Assembly (NCBI GenBank): GCA_903860915.1
Contig: CAIOSJ010000025.1
Span: 265,597-329,596, forward strand
DNA from: an uncultured Actinomycetes bacterium
Lineage (GTDB): Bacteria; Actinomycetota; Acidimicrobiia; Acidimicrobiales; RAAP-2
Length of the DNA stretch: 64,000 nt
Direction: 5' to 3'
The notes under the pieces were generated by a model. The model had not been told where the DNA came from, did not search any database, and worked only from the letters and a program-made list of their open reading frames with translations. Positions 1 to 8,012 of the stretch are shown piece by piece; the first letter of the stretch is position 1; every line of letters starts with the position of its first letter. A program made the position numbers and the translations under genes.

Positions 1-37
1 CGTGACCCTTGTTATTGAGGATGTCGGCAACGTTCAT
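1..37 (-). CDS. 5' end of a truncated protein, possibly CBS-domain
   Basis: Only the first 12 codons are in the window. The reverse strand reads from an ATG at 35-37 as MNVADILNNKGH and continues past the left edge. A purine-rich ribosome binding site (AGAGGGGG) lies a few bases upstream. The opening resembles those of small CBS-domain proteins, but that is a guess from 12 residues. It faces the same way as glpX, about 80 bases downstream of the glpX stop, so the two could be co-transcribed. Confidence 0.45.
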   Translation of the reverse strand, partial: MNVADILNNKGH

Positions 38-119
38 AAAGCCCCCTCTTCCGTGTTGCTCGTGGTCGAAAGTGACCCCACTGGCAGAATAAACCGAGGA
101 GAGAAGAAAAACTGGTCGC

Positions 120-1109
120 CTAGAGTCCAGAGTGCGAAAACTCCGTCAGATTGTTGTGACGGTGGATTGTTTCGACAATTCTCACGGTTCCGGACTTGGA
201 TCGAACCACCAGTGACTGCGTGGTGGCGCCAAAGTCGTGGTAGCGAACGCCGCGCAGGAAGTCGCCATCGGTAATCGCCGTCATGGAGAAAAAGCAGTTG
301 TCCCCGGCGACGAGATCGTCGATGGAGAGAATTTTGTTCAGGTCGTAACCCAGTGCGCGAGCGGCGTCGGCTTCGGCCGCGTCCCGGGCGAACAGACGGC
401 CCTGGATCTCGCCACCGAGCCCCTTCAACGCAGCCGCAGCGATGACGCCCTCGGGGGTGCCACCCGTACCGAGGAGAATATCGGCTCCAGAATCGGGCCA
501 GGCGGTAGAAATGGCGCCGGCGACGTCACCATCGGTGATCGAGAGAATGCGAGCACCGGTGCTACGAACTTCATCCATGAGATCGCTGTGGCGATCGCGG
601 TCGAGGATGACGACGCCGAGGTCGGCGACGTCCTTACCGAGTTTCTTTGCGAGGTTGCGAAGGTTTTCAGTGGGCGAGAGGTCGAGGCTGACCGTCCCTC
701 GACCCTTGGGGCCGACGGCAATCTTGTCCATGTACACGCAGGGTCCCGGATTGAACATACTGCCCGCTTCGGACAGCGCAATGACCGCCACGGCTCCATT
801 GCGACCTTTGGCGGTGAGGGTGGTTCCGTCGACGGGGTCAACGGCGATATCCATTTTGGGCGGTCGACCATCACCAATGCGCTCGCCATTAAAGAGCATG
901 GGGGCTTCATCTTTTTCGCCCTCACCAATGACGACTACGGCGTCCATGGATACCGAACCCAGGACGCGACGCATGGCATCAACGGCCGCACCATCGGCAG
1001 AGTTCTTATCGCCTCGACCCACCCAGTGGGAGGCGGCGATGGCTGCGGCCTCGGTCACACGGACCATTTCTAGCGCTAGGTTGCGGTCGGGTTCCGCCGG
1101 AATCTGCAT
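120..1109 (-). CDS. glpX: Class II fructose-1,6-bisphosphatase GlpX
   Basis: A 329-residue metal-dependent phosphatase that converts fructose 1,6-bisphosphate to fructose 6-phosphate in gluconeogenesis (cytoplasm). The class II signatures are present in order: GEGEKDEAPM (62-71), DPVDGTT (91-97) followed by Lys101, RDRHSDL (171-177), DGDVAG (193-198) and GGTPEG (216-221). Length is normal for GlpX. The ATG start at 1109 leaves a 74-bp divergent spacer to murA, which must hold both promoters. Actinobacteria usually rely on this class as their main gluconeogenic bisphosphatase. A long open frame on the opposite strand is a codon-bias shadow. Confidence 0.96.
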   Translation of the reverse strand: MQIPAEPDRNLALEMVRVTEAAAIAASHWVGRGDKNSADGAAVDAMRRVLGSVSMDAVVVIGEGEKDEAPMLFNGERIGDGRPPKMDIAVDPVDGTTLTAKGRNGAVAVIALSEAGSMFNPGPCVYMDKIAVGPKGRGTVSLDLSPTENLRNLAKKLGKDVADLGVVILDRDRHSDLMDEVRSTGARILSITDGDVAGAISTAWPDSGADILLGTGGTPEGVIAAAALKGLGGEIQGRLFARDAAEADAARALGYDLNKILSIDDLVAGDNCFFSMTAITDGDFLRGVRYHDFGATTQSLVVRSKSGTVRIVETIHRHNNLTEFSHSGL

Positions 1110-1183
1110 GGACGGAGTTTAGTTCTTGCGCCGAGACTGGCCAAAACTGACGCGATATGTGCGTAACGGCAATACTGGAAGCC

Positions 1184-2446
1184 GTGAGCTCGCTCAGCAT
1201 TACTCCAAGTGGACCACTCGAGGGCAGCGTGCCGGCCCTCGGAGCCAAGAACGCCGTCTTGAAAGAGATGGCGGCCTGTCTGTTGGCGTCGGGTACCCAC
1301 CACCTGACGAACGTACCGGCCACCTCGGACGTGGCCACGATGAGCGAACTCTTAACCCACCTCGGCTGTGATGTTTCGTGGGCTGGCGTGCACGCTCTCG
1401 ATATCGAGGTCCCGGCTGCTGATCAGCTGGTCCCGCACGCCCCGAGTCATCTCTTCGCCGCCATGCGGGCTTCGCTCGTCGTCCTCGGACCACTGCTGGC
1501 CCGATGCGGTGAGGCCACCATGGCCCTCCCTGGTGGAGACGACTTCGGGGGCCGCCCGATTAATTTTCATATTGACGGGCTCACGGCCATGGGCGGCTTC
1601 TTTAACAATGACCCCGAAATAATTCGTGGGTCACTGCCGACGGGTCGTTTGGTCGGCGCACGTATCACGCTGGAATATCCCAGTCATACGGCCACCGATA
1701 ATTTGTTGATGGCGGCGGTACTCGCCGATGGGCGAACAGTTATCGATAATGCCGCGCGTGAACCCGAGGTCGAAGATCTCTGTCAGCACCTGATAGCGAT
1801 GGGCGCGCGTATCGAGGGCTTGGGCACTTCGCGACTCACCATCGACGGGGTATCGGCGTTAGACCCGACAACCCACCACGTCGTCACTGACCGCGTCGTC
1901 GCCGCCACCTACCTCGGTGCGGGACTGGTGACGGGTGGGCGCGTGCACGTGCCTGACGCCCGTGGTGACCACATGGAGATGCTGCTGAGAAAGTTTCGTC
2001 ACATGGGGGCGACTATTGATCTCAGTAATGGTATTGAACTCTCCGGTCCGTCTCGGGCTGCGGCTGTCGATGTAGCCACATTGCCGTATCCGGGGGTCGC
2101 CACCGACTACAAACCTCTCATTACCGCCATTTTGGCCACGGCGGATGGCGTGTCGGTCGTGACGGAGAATCTCTTCGATGGCCGCTTTCGCTACGTGGAC
2201 GAGCTCTTGAAGATGGGTGCTCTCATTAGTACCGAGGGGCACCACGCGGTGATTCGTGGAATTATCCAGTTGACCGGAGCCGAGGTCTACGCCACTGACA
2301 TTCGGGCCGGGGCCGCATTGACCCTGGCCGCCCTCCGAGCTGACGGCCCCACCGTGGTGCACGGGCTAGATCATATGGACCGGGGCTACGAAGATTTCGA
2401 CGGCTGTCTGAGGAGCCTCGGCGCTACGGTAGAACGAAGAGCATGA
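1184..2446 (+). CDS. murA: UDP-N-acetylglucosamine 1-carboxyvinyltransferase (MurA), Cys-to-Asp type
   Basis: Transfers enolpyruvate from PEP to UDP-GlcNAc, the first committed step of peptidoglycan synthesis. With the GTG start at 1184 (GGAA just upstream) the numbering fits the family: Lys22-Asn23 in GAKNAVLK, Arg95 in RASL, and the catalytic loop LPGGD-DFGGRP with Asp119 where E. coli has Cys115. The ATDYKP segment and the C-terminal RAGAALTLA segment are also seen. The Asp variant is known from mycobacteria and Chlamydia and makes MurA insensitive to fosfomycin. An upstream ATG at 1157 would add nine residues but has no ribosome binding site. The gene overlaps meaB by 4 bases (ATGA). Confidence 0.92.
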   Translation: MSSLSITPSGPLEGSVPALGAKNAVLKEMAACLLASGTHHLTNVPATSDVATMSELLTHLGCDVSWAGVHALDIEVPAADQLVPHAPSHLFAAMRASLVVLGPLLARCGEATMALPGGDDFGGRPINFHIDGLTAMGGFFNNDPEIIRGSLPTGRLVGARITLEYPSHTATDNLLMAAVLADGRTVIDNAAREPEVEDLCQHLIAMGARIEGLGTSRLTIDGVSALDPTTHHVVTDRVVAATYLGAGLVTGGRVHVPDARGDHMEMLLRKFRHMGATIDLSNGIELSGPSRAAAVDVATLPYPGVATDYKPLITAILATADGVSVVTENLFDGRFRYVDELLKMGALISTEGHHAVIRGIIQLTGAEVYATDIRAGAALTLAALRADGPTVVHGLDHMDRGYEDFDGCLRSLGATVERRA

Positions 2447-3405
2447 TTTCTCGCGACCCAAACGTACTGCTCGCTGAAGCCCGCAACGCCTCACGGGTCG
2501 CCCTGGCCCGGATGGTCACTTTCGTGGAGTCCGGTGGTCCGCAGCAACGCAGTACCGCCAGTTTGGCGTATCAATCGCCCCCACCCTACGTCGTAGGAAT
2601 AACGGGCCCCCCGGGCGCTGGGAAATCCACCCTCACGGATCGTGTTATTACTACCGCCCTTACCGCGGGTGCTTTGGGTGATTTGACCTTCGAGCAAATT
2701 GCGGTGCTCTGTATCGACCCGAGTTCACCGTTTACCGGGGGTGCGATTTTGGGCGACCGTATCCGTATGCAGGATCACGCCACCGACGAGCACGTCTTCA
2801 TCCGCTCGATGGCGACGCGCGGGAATCTGGGTGGTCTCTCCTTGGCCGTCCCCGACGCCCTTCGCGTGCTCGGCGCGGCGGGTTTTCCGCTGGCTCTCGT
2901 CGAGACGGTGGGCGTGGGACAGATGGAAGTAGACATCGCCTCGGCGGCCGATACGACCGTGGTGGTCACCAATCCGGGCTGGGGGGATTCGATGCAGGCC
3001 AATAAGGCGGGCCTGCTGGAAGTGGCTGATATCTTCATTATTAACAAGGCCGACCGGGCCGGCGTTCGAGAAACCCGTCGTGACCTCGAGCAAATGCTGG
3101 ACCTCGGTGCGGACCGGGCCTGGCGCCCCCTGATTTTAGAGACGGTGGCGGCCGACGGCCGAGGAACTGAAGAGATGTGGAAGGCCATTGCCGAGCACCG
3201 TGAATTCCAAATTCGCACTGGGGAGCTCGAGCGACGTCGTCGGGCTCGCACCGGCAAGGAACTATCGCGCGTTTTAGGAATCGAAGTGAGTCGTCGCGTG
3301 AAGAACTTGTCGGAGGGCAAACTCTACGACGACGCCATTGATCAACTCGTTCGCGGAGTAACCGACCCCTACAGTGCGGCGGAGACCCTCCTGGCTCAGA
3401 CGTGA
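2443..3405 (+). CDS. meaB: MeaB/ArgK-family G3E GTPase
   Basis: A 320-residue GTPase of the MeaB (formerly ArgK/LAO) family, which guards and reloads adenosylcobalamin-dependent mutases such as methylmalonyl-CoA mutase. Walker A is GPPGAGKST (55-63). ETVGVGQMEVDIA and the NKAD base-recognition motif follow, as in family members. No mutase gene lies nearby; its partner must be elsewhere. Translation is probably coupled to murA through the ATGA overlap, and the stop overlaps the next start (GTGA), making a three-gene operon. Confidence 0.93.
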   Translation: MISRDPNVLLAEARNASRVALARMVTFVESGGPQQRSTASLAYQSPPPYVVGITGPPGAGKSTLTDRVITTALTAGALGDLTFEQIAVLCIDPSSPFTGGAILGDRIRMQDHATDEHVFIRSMATRGNLGGLSLAVPDALRVLGAAGFPLALVETVGVGQMEVDIASAADTTVVVTNPGWGDSMQANKAGLLEVADIFIINKADRAGVRETRRDLEQMLDLGADRAWRPLILETVAADGRGTEEMWKAIAEHREFQIRTGELERRRRARTGKELSRVLGIEVSRRVKNLSEGKLYDDAIDQLVRGVTDPYSAAETLLAQT

Positions 3406-3863
3406 GTGCTTCGTCGGTGGTGTACGACATCATCTTTGTCGTGCACCTCATGGTGGCGTGCATCAGCGTCGCACTCCTACTCAGCCTGAGCCGAGGTTAC
3501 GGTAATTTCGATGAGAAGTCCCTCGGAATACTCCGACAAAGGTTTCCCCTTTCGACGAATTGGACCGCGAGAATTTTCCACCTGATGCCGCTGAGCGGGA
3601 TCGCACTCATCGCGAGTGGCGGAGCGGATGTACGAGGTTCTCACCTCTGGATCGTTCTGGGACTCACGACCTATCTCGTGGCCGCCGGTCTACTGGAGGC
3701 GAGGATTTTGCCATTAGAACGTCGCGTGGCGACCGTCGTGCGCGAGGGCAGTGTCGATGTCGGGGCCGTGCGTTCTCTGGTGATGCGTTACGCAGCTTCG
3801 GTGAACGTATTGTGCTTTCTCGTCCTACTCGCGACGATCGTGATGGTCTGGCAACCGAACTAG
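3402..3863 (+). CDS. Four-helix integral membrane protein, DUF2269-like
   Basis: A 153-residue protein with four hydrophobic segments (about 8-27, 59-73, 82-100 and 131-150) and short polar loops. The layout resembles small DUF2269-type membrane proteins, though no diagnostic motif can be named. The GTG start overlaps the meaB stop by 4 bases, so it ends the murA-meaB operon. Its last bases overlap the convergent cysN 3' end by 4 bases. Function unknown. Confidence 0.75.
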   Translation: MSASSVVYDIIFVVHLMVACISVALLLSLSRGYGNFDEKSLGILRQRFPLSTNWTARIFHLMPLSGIALIASGGADVRGSHLWIVLGLTTYLVAAGLLEARILPLERRVATVVREGSVDVGAVRSLVMRYAASVNVLCFLVLLATIVMVWQPN

Positions 3864-5122
3864 AGGGTGGTGAAAGCGGGTCGGCCAATCATGCCAGCCG
3901 CCACCGTGGCGTTGGTGCGCTCATCAATGAGAACAAAACTCCCCGTGACGCGGTTATCGCTGTAGTCATCGATAACGAGTGGTGAAGCGCAGGTGATACT
4001 GACAAAGCCAATGTCGTTCAAGCTGAGTTCCTCGGTGGGCAAACTCTGAAGGGTGTCAAGCGAGAGGTGGCCGGCCACCGAGGTGACGCGCGCGGGAGTC
4101 GATCGTGTGGTGTGCTTCACCCGAAGGCGGGTACCGGGTCGTAGCGGCTGGTCGGAAAACCAACAGATGGTGGCCTCGAATTCGGAGGTGACCTGCGGTA
4201 GGGGCGCGGTGGCGATGATGTCGCCTCGTCCGGCGTCAGTTTCGGCGACGAGGTCGAGATCAATGCTCAGTCCCGGTAGCGCCTCGGTATTGTCACCACG
4301 CAGGCCGTTGATTGAGCGAATCGTGGTGCGTACGCCCTGGGGAAGAAGGGTGACCTCGTCCCCGGCGTGCAGACCGCCGCCATTGAGCGTGCCGGCGTAG
4401 GTGCGACCACCACCGTCTTGGCGAAGTACCCACTGAATCGGCAAACGAGCACCCGAGTGCTGTGAGGACCACGCGCCACTAGGCGAGTTTTCGAGGGCGC
4501 TTAAGACCGTAGGCCCGTTGTACCACGGGGCGGCGGCCGACGGATCGACCACGTTGTCACCTTGGAGGGCGGATACCGGGATAACGAGAACGTCGTGAAA
4601 ACCAATTTTTTCTGCCAGGGCGTGAACGTCAGCGACGACGGCGTCGAAGCTGCCGCGGTCCCAGTTGATCGAGTCCATCTTGTTCGCGGCCACGATGACG
4701 TTACGCACTCCTAAGAGCGCGGCGATGCACAGGTGACGACGCGTCTGCTCCTTGAGTCCACTGGCCACGTCGAGCACAACGAGAGCGAGGTCGGCCGTGG
4801 AGGCACCCGTGGCCATATTGCGCGTGTATTGAATGTGCCCAGGGCAGTCCGCGATGACGAACTTACGCGACGGCGTTGACGCGTAACGGTAGGCCACGTC
4901 GATGGTGATGCCCTGCTCGCGCTCGGCGCGCAGTCCGTCGGTGACGAAGGATAAATCAAGGTCCCCAACACCACGCTTGGCCGAGGCCGCCGCGACGGCA
5001 TCGAGCTGGTCGTCAAAGAGTTGACGAGTATCGACGAGCAGTCGTCCAATCAGCGTTGACTTCCCGTCGTCCACTGAACCGACGGTTGCGAAACGTAGGA
5101 GGTCACGGGTAGGGCGGGGCAT
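3860..5122 (-). CDS. cysN: Sulfate adenylyltransferase large subunit CysN
   Basis: GTPase subunit of heterodimeric ATP sulfurylase; GTP hydrolysis drives formation of adenosine 5'-phosphosulfate (APS) from sulfate and ATP. The 420 residues carry an EF-Tu-like G domain: GSVDDGKST (15-23), GITIDVAYRY (71-80), DCPGH (92-96) and NKMD (147-150), followed by two beta-barrel domains. There is no C-terminal APS-kinase (CysC) fusion, so the downstream route uses APS directly or a kinase elsewhere. The start directly abuts the end of cysD (shared base 5122), typical of a co-translated cysDN pair. Confidence 0.96.
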   Translation of the reverse strand: MPRPTRDLLRFATVGSVDDGKSTLIGRLLVDTRQLFDDQLDAVAAASAKRGVGDLDLSFVTDGLRAEREQGITIDVAYRYASTPSRKFVIADCPGHIQYTRNMATGASTADLALVVLDVASGLKEQTRRHLCIAALLGVRNVIVAANKMDSINWDRGSFDAVVADVHALAEKIGFHDVLVIPVSALQGDNVVDPSAAAPWYNGPTVLSALENSPSGAWSSQHSGARLPIQWVLRQDGGGRTYAGTLNGGGLHAGDEVTLLPQGVRTTIRSINGLRGDNTEALPGLSIDLDLVAETDAGRGDIIATAPLPQVTSEFEATICWFSDQPLRPGTRLRVKHTTRSTPARVTSVAGHLSLDTLQSLPTEELSLNDIGFVSITCASPLVIDDYSDNRVTGSFVLIDERTNATVAAGMIGRPAFTTL

Positions 5123-6042
5123 TAAAAGTACCCTTCGCGCTTGCGATCTTCCATGGCGGTCTCGGAGAACTTGTCGTCGGCTCTGGTCGCCCCGCGTTCG
5201 GAGACGTTGGAGGTGGAAACCTCATCGATGATGGCGCTGAGCGAACTGGCGTTGCTCGCCACGGCTCCGGTGCACGAGGCATCACCCACGGTGCGGTAGC
5301 GGACCACGCGGCGCTCGACAATTTCGCCCGGTCGAGCTTCGATGAACTCGCCGACGGCTAACCACATACCGTCACGAGAGATGACGTCACGCTCATGGGC
5401 GAAGTAAATGGACGGGAGAGGGACATTTTCTCGCTGGATGTACTGCCACACGTCGAGTTCAGTCCAGTCTGACAAGGGGAAGGCGCGTAGGTGTTCGCCG
5501 GGATTGACCTTGCCCTGATAGAGGTGCCAGAGTTCGGGGCGCTGTTGGCGAGGATCCCATTGGCCGAAGGAGTCACGGAAGGATAAGACTCGCTCTTTGG
5601 CTCGAGCCTTATCCTCGTCACGCCGCGCGCCTCCGAAGGCCGCGTCGAAGCCGTGTTCGTTGATGGCATCCAGGAGGGTCACAGTCTGGAGGCGATTACG
5701 CATTCCCATAGGACCGGGATCGCTCACGCGACCACTGTCTATGGACGCCTGAACACTGGCGATGAGCAGGCGCACGCCGTAGTGCTGGGCGGCTTCGTCG
5801 CGGTAGGTAAGGACTTCGGGGAAATTATGACCCGTGTCAATGTGCATGACCGGAAAGGGAATTCCCTGGGGGGCGAAGGCCTTGTGGGCGAGGTGCAGGA
5901 GTACGGCCGAATCCTTGCCACCGGAGAACAGGAGTACGGGTCGTTCGCACTCAGCTGCGACCTCGCGCAGGATGAAAATAGCGTGAGATTCAAGGAGGTC
6001 GAGGGAATCGACCCTATTGTCGGTGGTGGGAGAGGGGCTCAT
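5122..6042 (-). CDS. cysD: Sulfate adenylyltransferase small subunit CysD
   Basis: Catalytic N-type ATP-pyrophosphatase subunit of ATP sulfurylase. The PP-loop SGGKDS is at residues 40-45 when the ATG at 6042 is used. This start gives the usual short N-terminus before the DLLESHAIFILREVAAE helix. A TTG at 6060 would extend it by six residues; neither start has a clear Shine-Dalgarno, so a leaderless or near-leaderless mRNA is possible. The C-terminus ends with the family-typical DRKREGYF. It is followed at once by cysN and diverges from cysH across a short spacer carrying a direct repeat. Confidence 0.94.
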   Translation of the reverse strand: MSPSPTTDNRVDSLDLLESHAIFILREVAAECERPVLLFSGGKDSAVLLHLAHKAFAPQGIPFPVMHIDTGHNFPEVLTYRDEAAQHYGVRLLIASVQASIDSGRVSDPGPMGMRNRLQTVTLLDAINEHGFDAAFGGARRDEDKARAKERVLSFRDSFGQWDPRQQRPELWHLYQGKVNPGEHLRAFPLSDWTELDVWQYIQRENVPLPSIYFAHERDVISRDGMWLAVGEFIEARPGEIVERRVVRYRTVGDASCTGAVASNASSLSAIIDEVSTSNVSERGATRADDKFSETAMEDRKREGYF

Positions 6043-6060
6043 ATTTAAGGGGTCATTCAA

Positions 6061-6097
6061 AGGCTTTTAATACTCTAGTGATTCAGTAGGCTTTTAA
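6061..6097. promoter_or_regulatory. Direct repeat in the cysD/cysH divergent spacer
   Basis: Two identical copies of AGGCTTTTAA lie at 6061-6070 and 6088-6097, 27 bp apart start to start, in the short spacer between the divergent sulfate-assimilation genes. The position suits a shared operator for a sulfur or cysteine regulator. The repeat is seen directly; the regulatory role is inferred. Confidence 0.4.
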
Positions 6098-6106
6098 CAA
6101 CATCGG

Positions 6107-6790
6107 ATGAAAGTTGCCACCGTGAGTTCCACCAGCCCAGAACTAGTGTCCAGTCTTGCTGGAGTATCACAGCGTCTCGAGACAGCCTCGCCGGGGGAAA
6201 TCATCTCCTGGGCTCTCAGTCAATTCACTCGACCAGCCTTCGCTTGTTCCTTCGAGGATTTGGCCCTGCTCAACATGTTGCGAGAAGCCCAACCCAACAT
6301 CCCCGTAATTTTTCTCGACACGCAAGGTCATTTCCCAGAAACCCTCTCGTTCTTGGACGAGATGACGACCCGGTGGTCGCTCAATGTTGTTCGAACCACC
6401 CCGACCGCCGACGCCGACGCGTGGCCCTGTGGTACGGGAGAGTGCTGCCAACGGCGCAAGGTCGAACCCTTGGGTCGAGCGCTCGCGGCCTACGACGTCT
6501 GGTTCACCGCGGTGAAACGGGTGGACGCCGTGACACGTCGCGCTATGCCAATTGTCTCGTGGGATGAAAATTTCGGTCTCGTCAAGGTCAATCCCCTGGC
6601 TCTCTGGAGCGATGATGATGTCAGCTACTACCTGCGCTCTCACGAGATCCCCGAGCACCCCCTGTGGGCCGATGGCTACGCTTCAATCGGCTGCGCGCAG
6701 GTGACTGTTCGACCAGCCGCTGGTGCCGACCGACGTTCGGGTCGATGGGTGGGAAGCGACAAGGAAGAATGCGGTCTTCACGAGGGCTGA
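6107..6790 (+). CDS. cysH: Assimilatory APS/PAPS reductase CysH with an incomplete cluster motif
   Basis: Reduces (phospho)adenylylsulfate to sulfite, the step after CysDN. The 227-residue protein has the PP-loop-like N-terminus (FACSFEDLALL), Cys113-Cys114 in GECCQRRKVEPL, Cys196 in SIGCAQVT, the ADRRSGRW segment and the C-terminal catalytic Cys222 in ECGLH. The paired cysteines mark the APS-reductase type, which binds a 4Fe-4S cluster with CC plus CxxC. Here the last of these cysteines is Val199 (CAQV instead of CAPC), so the cluster would lack one protein ligand. The ATG start is the only plausible one. It diverges from cysD. Confidence 0.9.
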   Translation: MKVATVSSTSPELVSSLAGVSQRLETASPGEIISWALSQFTRPAFACSFEDLALLNMLREAQPNIPVIFLDTQGHFPETLSFLDEMTTRWSLNVVRTTPTADADAWPCGTGECCQRRKVEPLGRALAAYDVWFTAVKRVDAVTRRAMPIVSWDENFGLVKVNPLALWSDDDVSYYLRSHEIPEHPLWADGYASIGCAQVTVRPAAGADRRSGRWVGSDKEECGLHEG

Positions 6791-6844
6791 TATCCACCAC
6801 TTGTAGTAATTCATTGACTATTTTAACTCCAACGCATTATTCGT

Positions 6845-7621
6845 GTGATTGGAGCTTCGGTGTTACTACTACTCATCGCTGCTATATGGCTAATTGTCAT
6901 GGTGATGTTTGGCTTTAGCAAAGTCCGCGACTTTCAATTTGAACGATCAATTGATTCTTTCCGTGATGGATTTGAGCGTTTGAGCAGTCGTGGCAAGGCT
7001 TTTGTGCAGCCGGCGGGTCGTTCGGACGATGATGATTTTCTCGACTCCGATAATGAAGACGGTCACTACGAACCCCTCCGGCAACCGCGCTTGCGAGTAG
7101 TGCCGCCGAACGCTACTGCCGCAGATATGGCGGCGGAACTCAGTTGGTCTGAGTGGAGTGAGGAATTGGCCTTCGATGACGCGAGATTCACCACCTCCCC
7201 ACGTCAACCAGTCTCACGTGCGGCCGCGTATCACGCGCCGGTGCCGACTCAGGTACGAAGGGTGGCGCCAACTCGACCTACGATGAGCGGACCGCGTCAG
7301 TTGCGCCGTACGATTTCGCGTTCGTCCCTCGTGAGCACCGCCGTACTTACGGTGGCTTCGATCGCGACTGGTTGGTTTCTCCTTAATCTCCTCGCCATCG
7401 TTTCTTGGGTGGCCACAATTGCCTACTTCTCGATGATGTACGTGGCATTTACACAAGACGAGGCGAAGGCTCTGAGTCCGTCGTTTGTTGACCGCGAACG
7501 TGAGAACGAAGTTGAAATGGCGGCACCAATCTCCATCGGTCAGCCGTCGCCGGTATTTGTTCCTGAATCTGGTGACACGTGGACGAGAGAGGCCGCCCCG
7601 CGCTACGCCTCGGGCCAATAG
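6845..7621 (+). CDS. Membrane-anchored hypothetical protein with acidic linker
   Basis: 258 residues of unknown function. An N-terminal helix (about 2-24) is followed by a long soluble stretch with an acidic patch (SDDDDFLDSDNED, about 60-72) and a Pro/Arg-rich region. Two helices lie at about 162-200 (SLVSTAVLTVASIATGWFLL, then VATIAYFSMMYVAF) and a polar tail follows. The start is GTG 6845 (GTG 6843 is out of frame) without a strong ribosome binding site. It sits between cysH and tRNA-Ala. The shape suits a division or envelope scaffold, but nothing in the sequence proves that. Confidence 0.7.
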   Translation: MIGASVLLLLIAAIWLIVMVMFGFSKVRDFQFERSIDSFRDGFERLSSRGKAFVQPAGRSDDDDFLDSDNEDGHYEPLRQPRLRVVPPNATAADMAAELSWSEWSEELAFDDARFTTSPRQPVSRAAAYHAPVPTQVRRVAPTRPTMSGPRQLRRTISRSSLVSTAVLTVASIATGWFLLNLLAIVSWVATIAYFSMMYVAFTQDEAKALSPSFVDRERENEVEMAAPISIGQPSPVFVPESGDTWTREAAPRYASGQ

Positions 7622-7658
7622 CCCACCTCTAAATCCGACTAATCTAAAGATGTCGTTT

Positions 7659-7734
7659 GGGGGTGTAGCTCAGTTGGTAGAGCGCTACGTTCGCAATGTA
7701 GAGGCCAGGGGTTCGAATCCCCTCATCTCCACCA
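7659..7734 (+). tRNA. tRNA-Ala (anticodon CGC)
   Basis: A 76-nt cloverleaf with the CCA end encoded. The acceptor stem pairs GGGGGTG with CATCTCC (including G-T pairs). The D arm contains AGCTCAGTTGGTAGAGC and the T arm GGGGTTCGAATCCCC. The anticodon stem CTACG/TGTAG holds the loop TTCGCAA, giving anticodon CGC, which reads the alanine codon GCG. Confidence 0.95.
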
Positions 7735-8012
7735 AAATCCGACATGTGCTGAGCGACGCATCGAAACGTGCACCGACTCACGGCGTGTATCTGCACGTTC
7801 TCAGCGATTTCTGAGAGTGTTACCCGGGTGCTGCTGGCACAATTGCCGTACCGGTGCTCCCACGCCGAATGCCTCGCCGGAAGGTGCCCTCGAGTGTGTC
7901 GACGACGACCTGATTGAACTGAGACGCCCGCCTCGCACTCGCTACTGAGTCTCGTCGAGACCGGGCAAGAACTGTAACCTTCGATTATGTGGCCTTGCGT
8001 GCAGTTGTGTGA

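Noticed and set aside
237..1073. Long open frame (278 codons) on the + strand opposite glpX
   Set aside because: It mirrors the reading frame of glpX in a GC-biased region, has no ribosome binding site and no recognisable domain.
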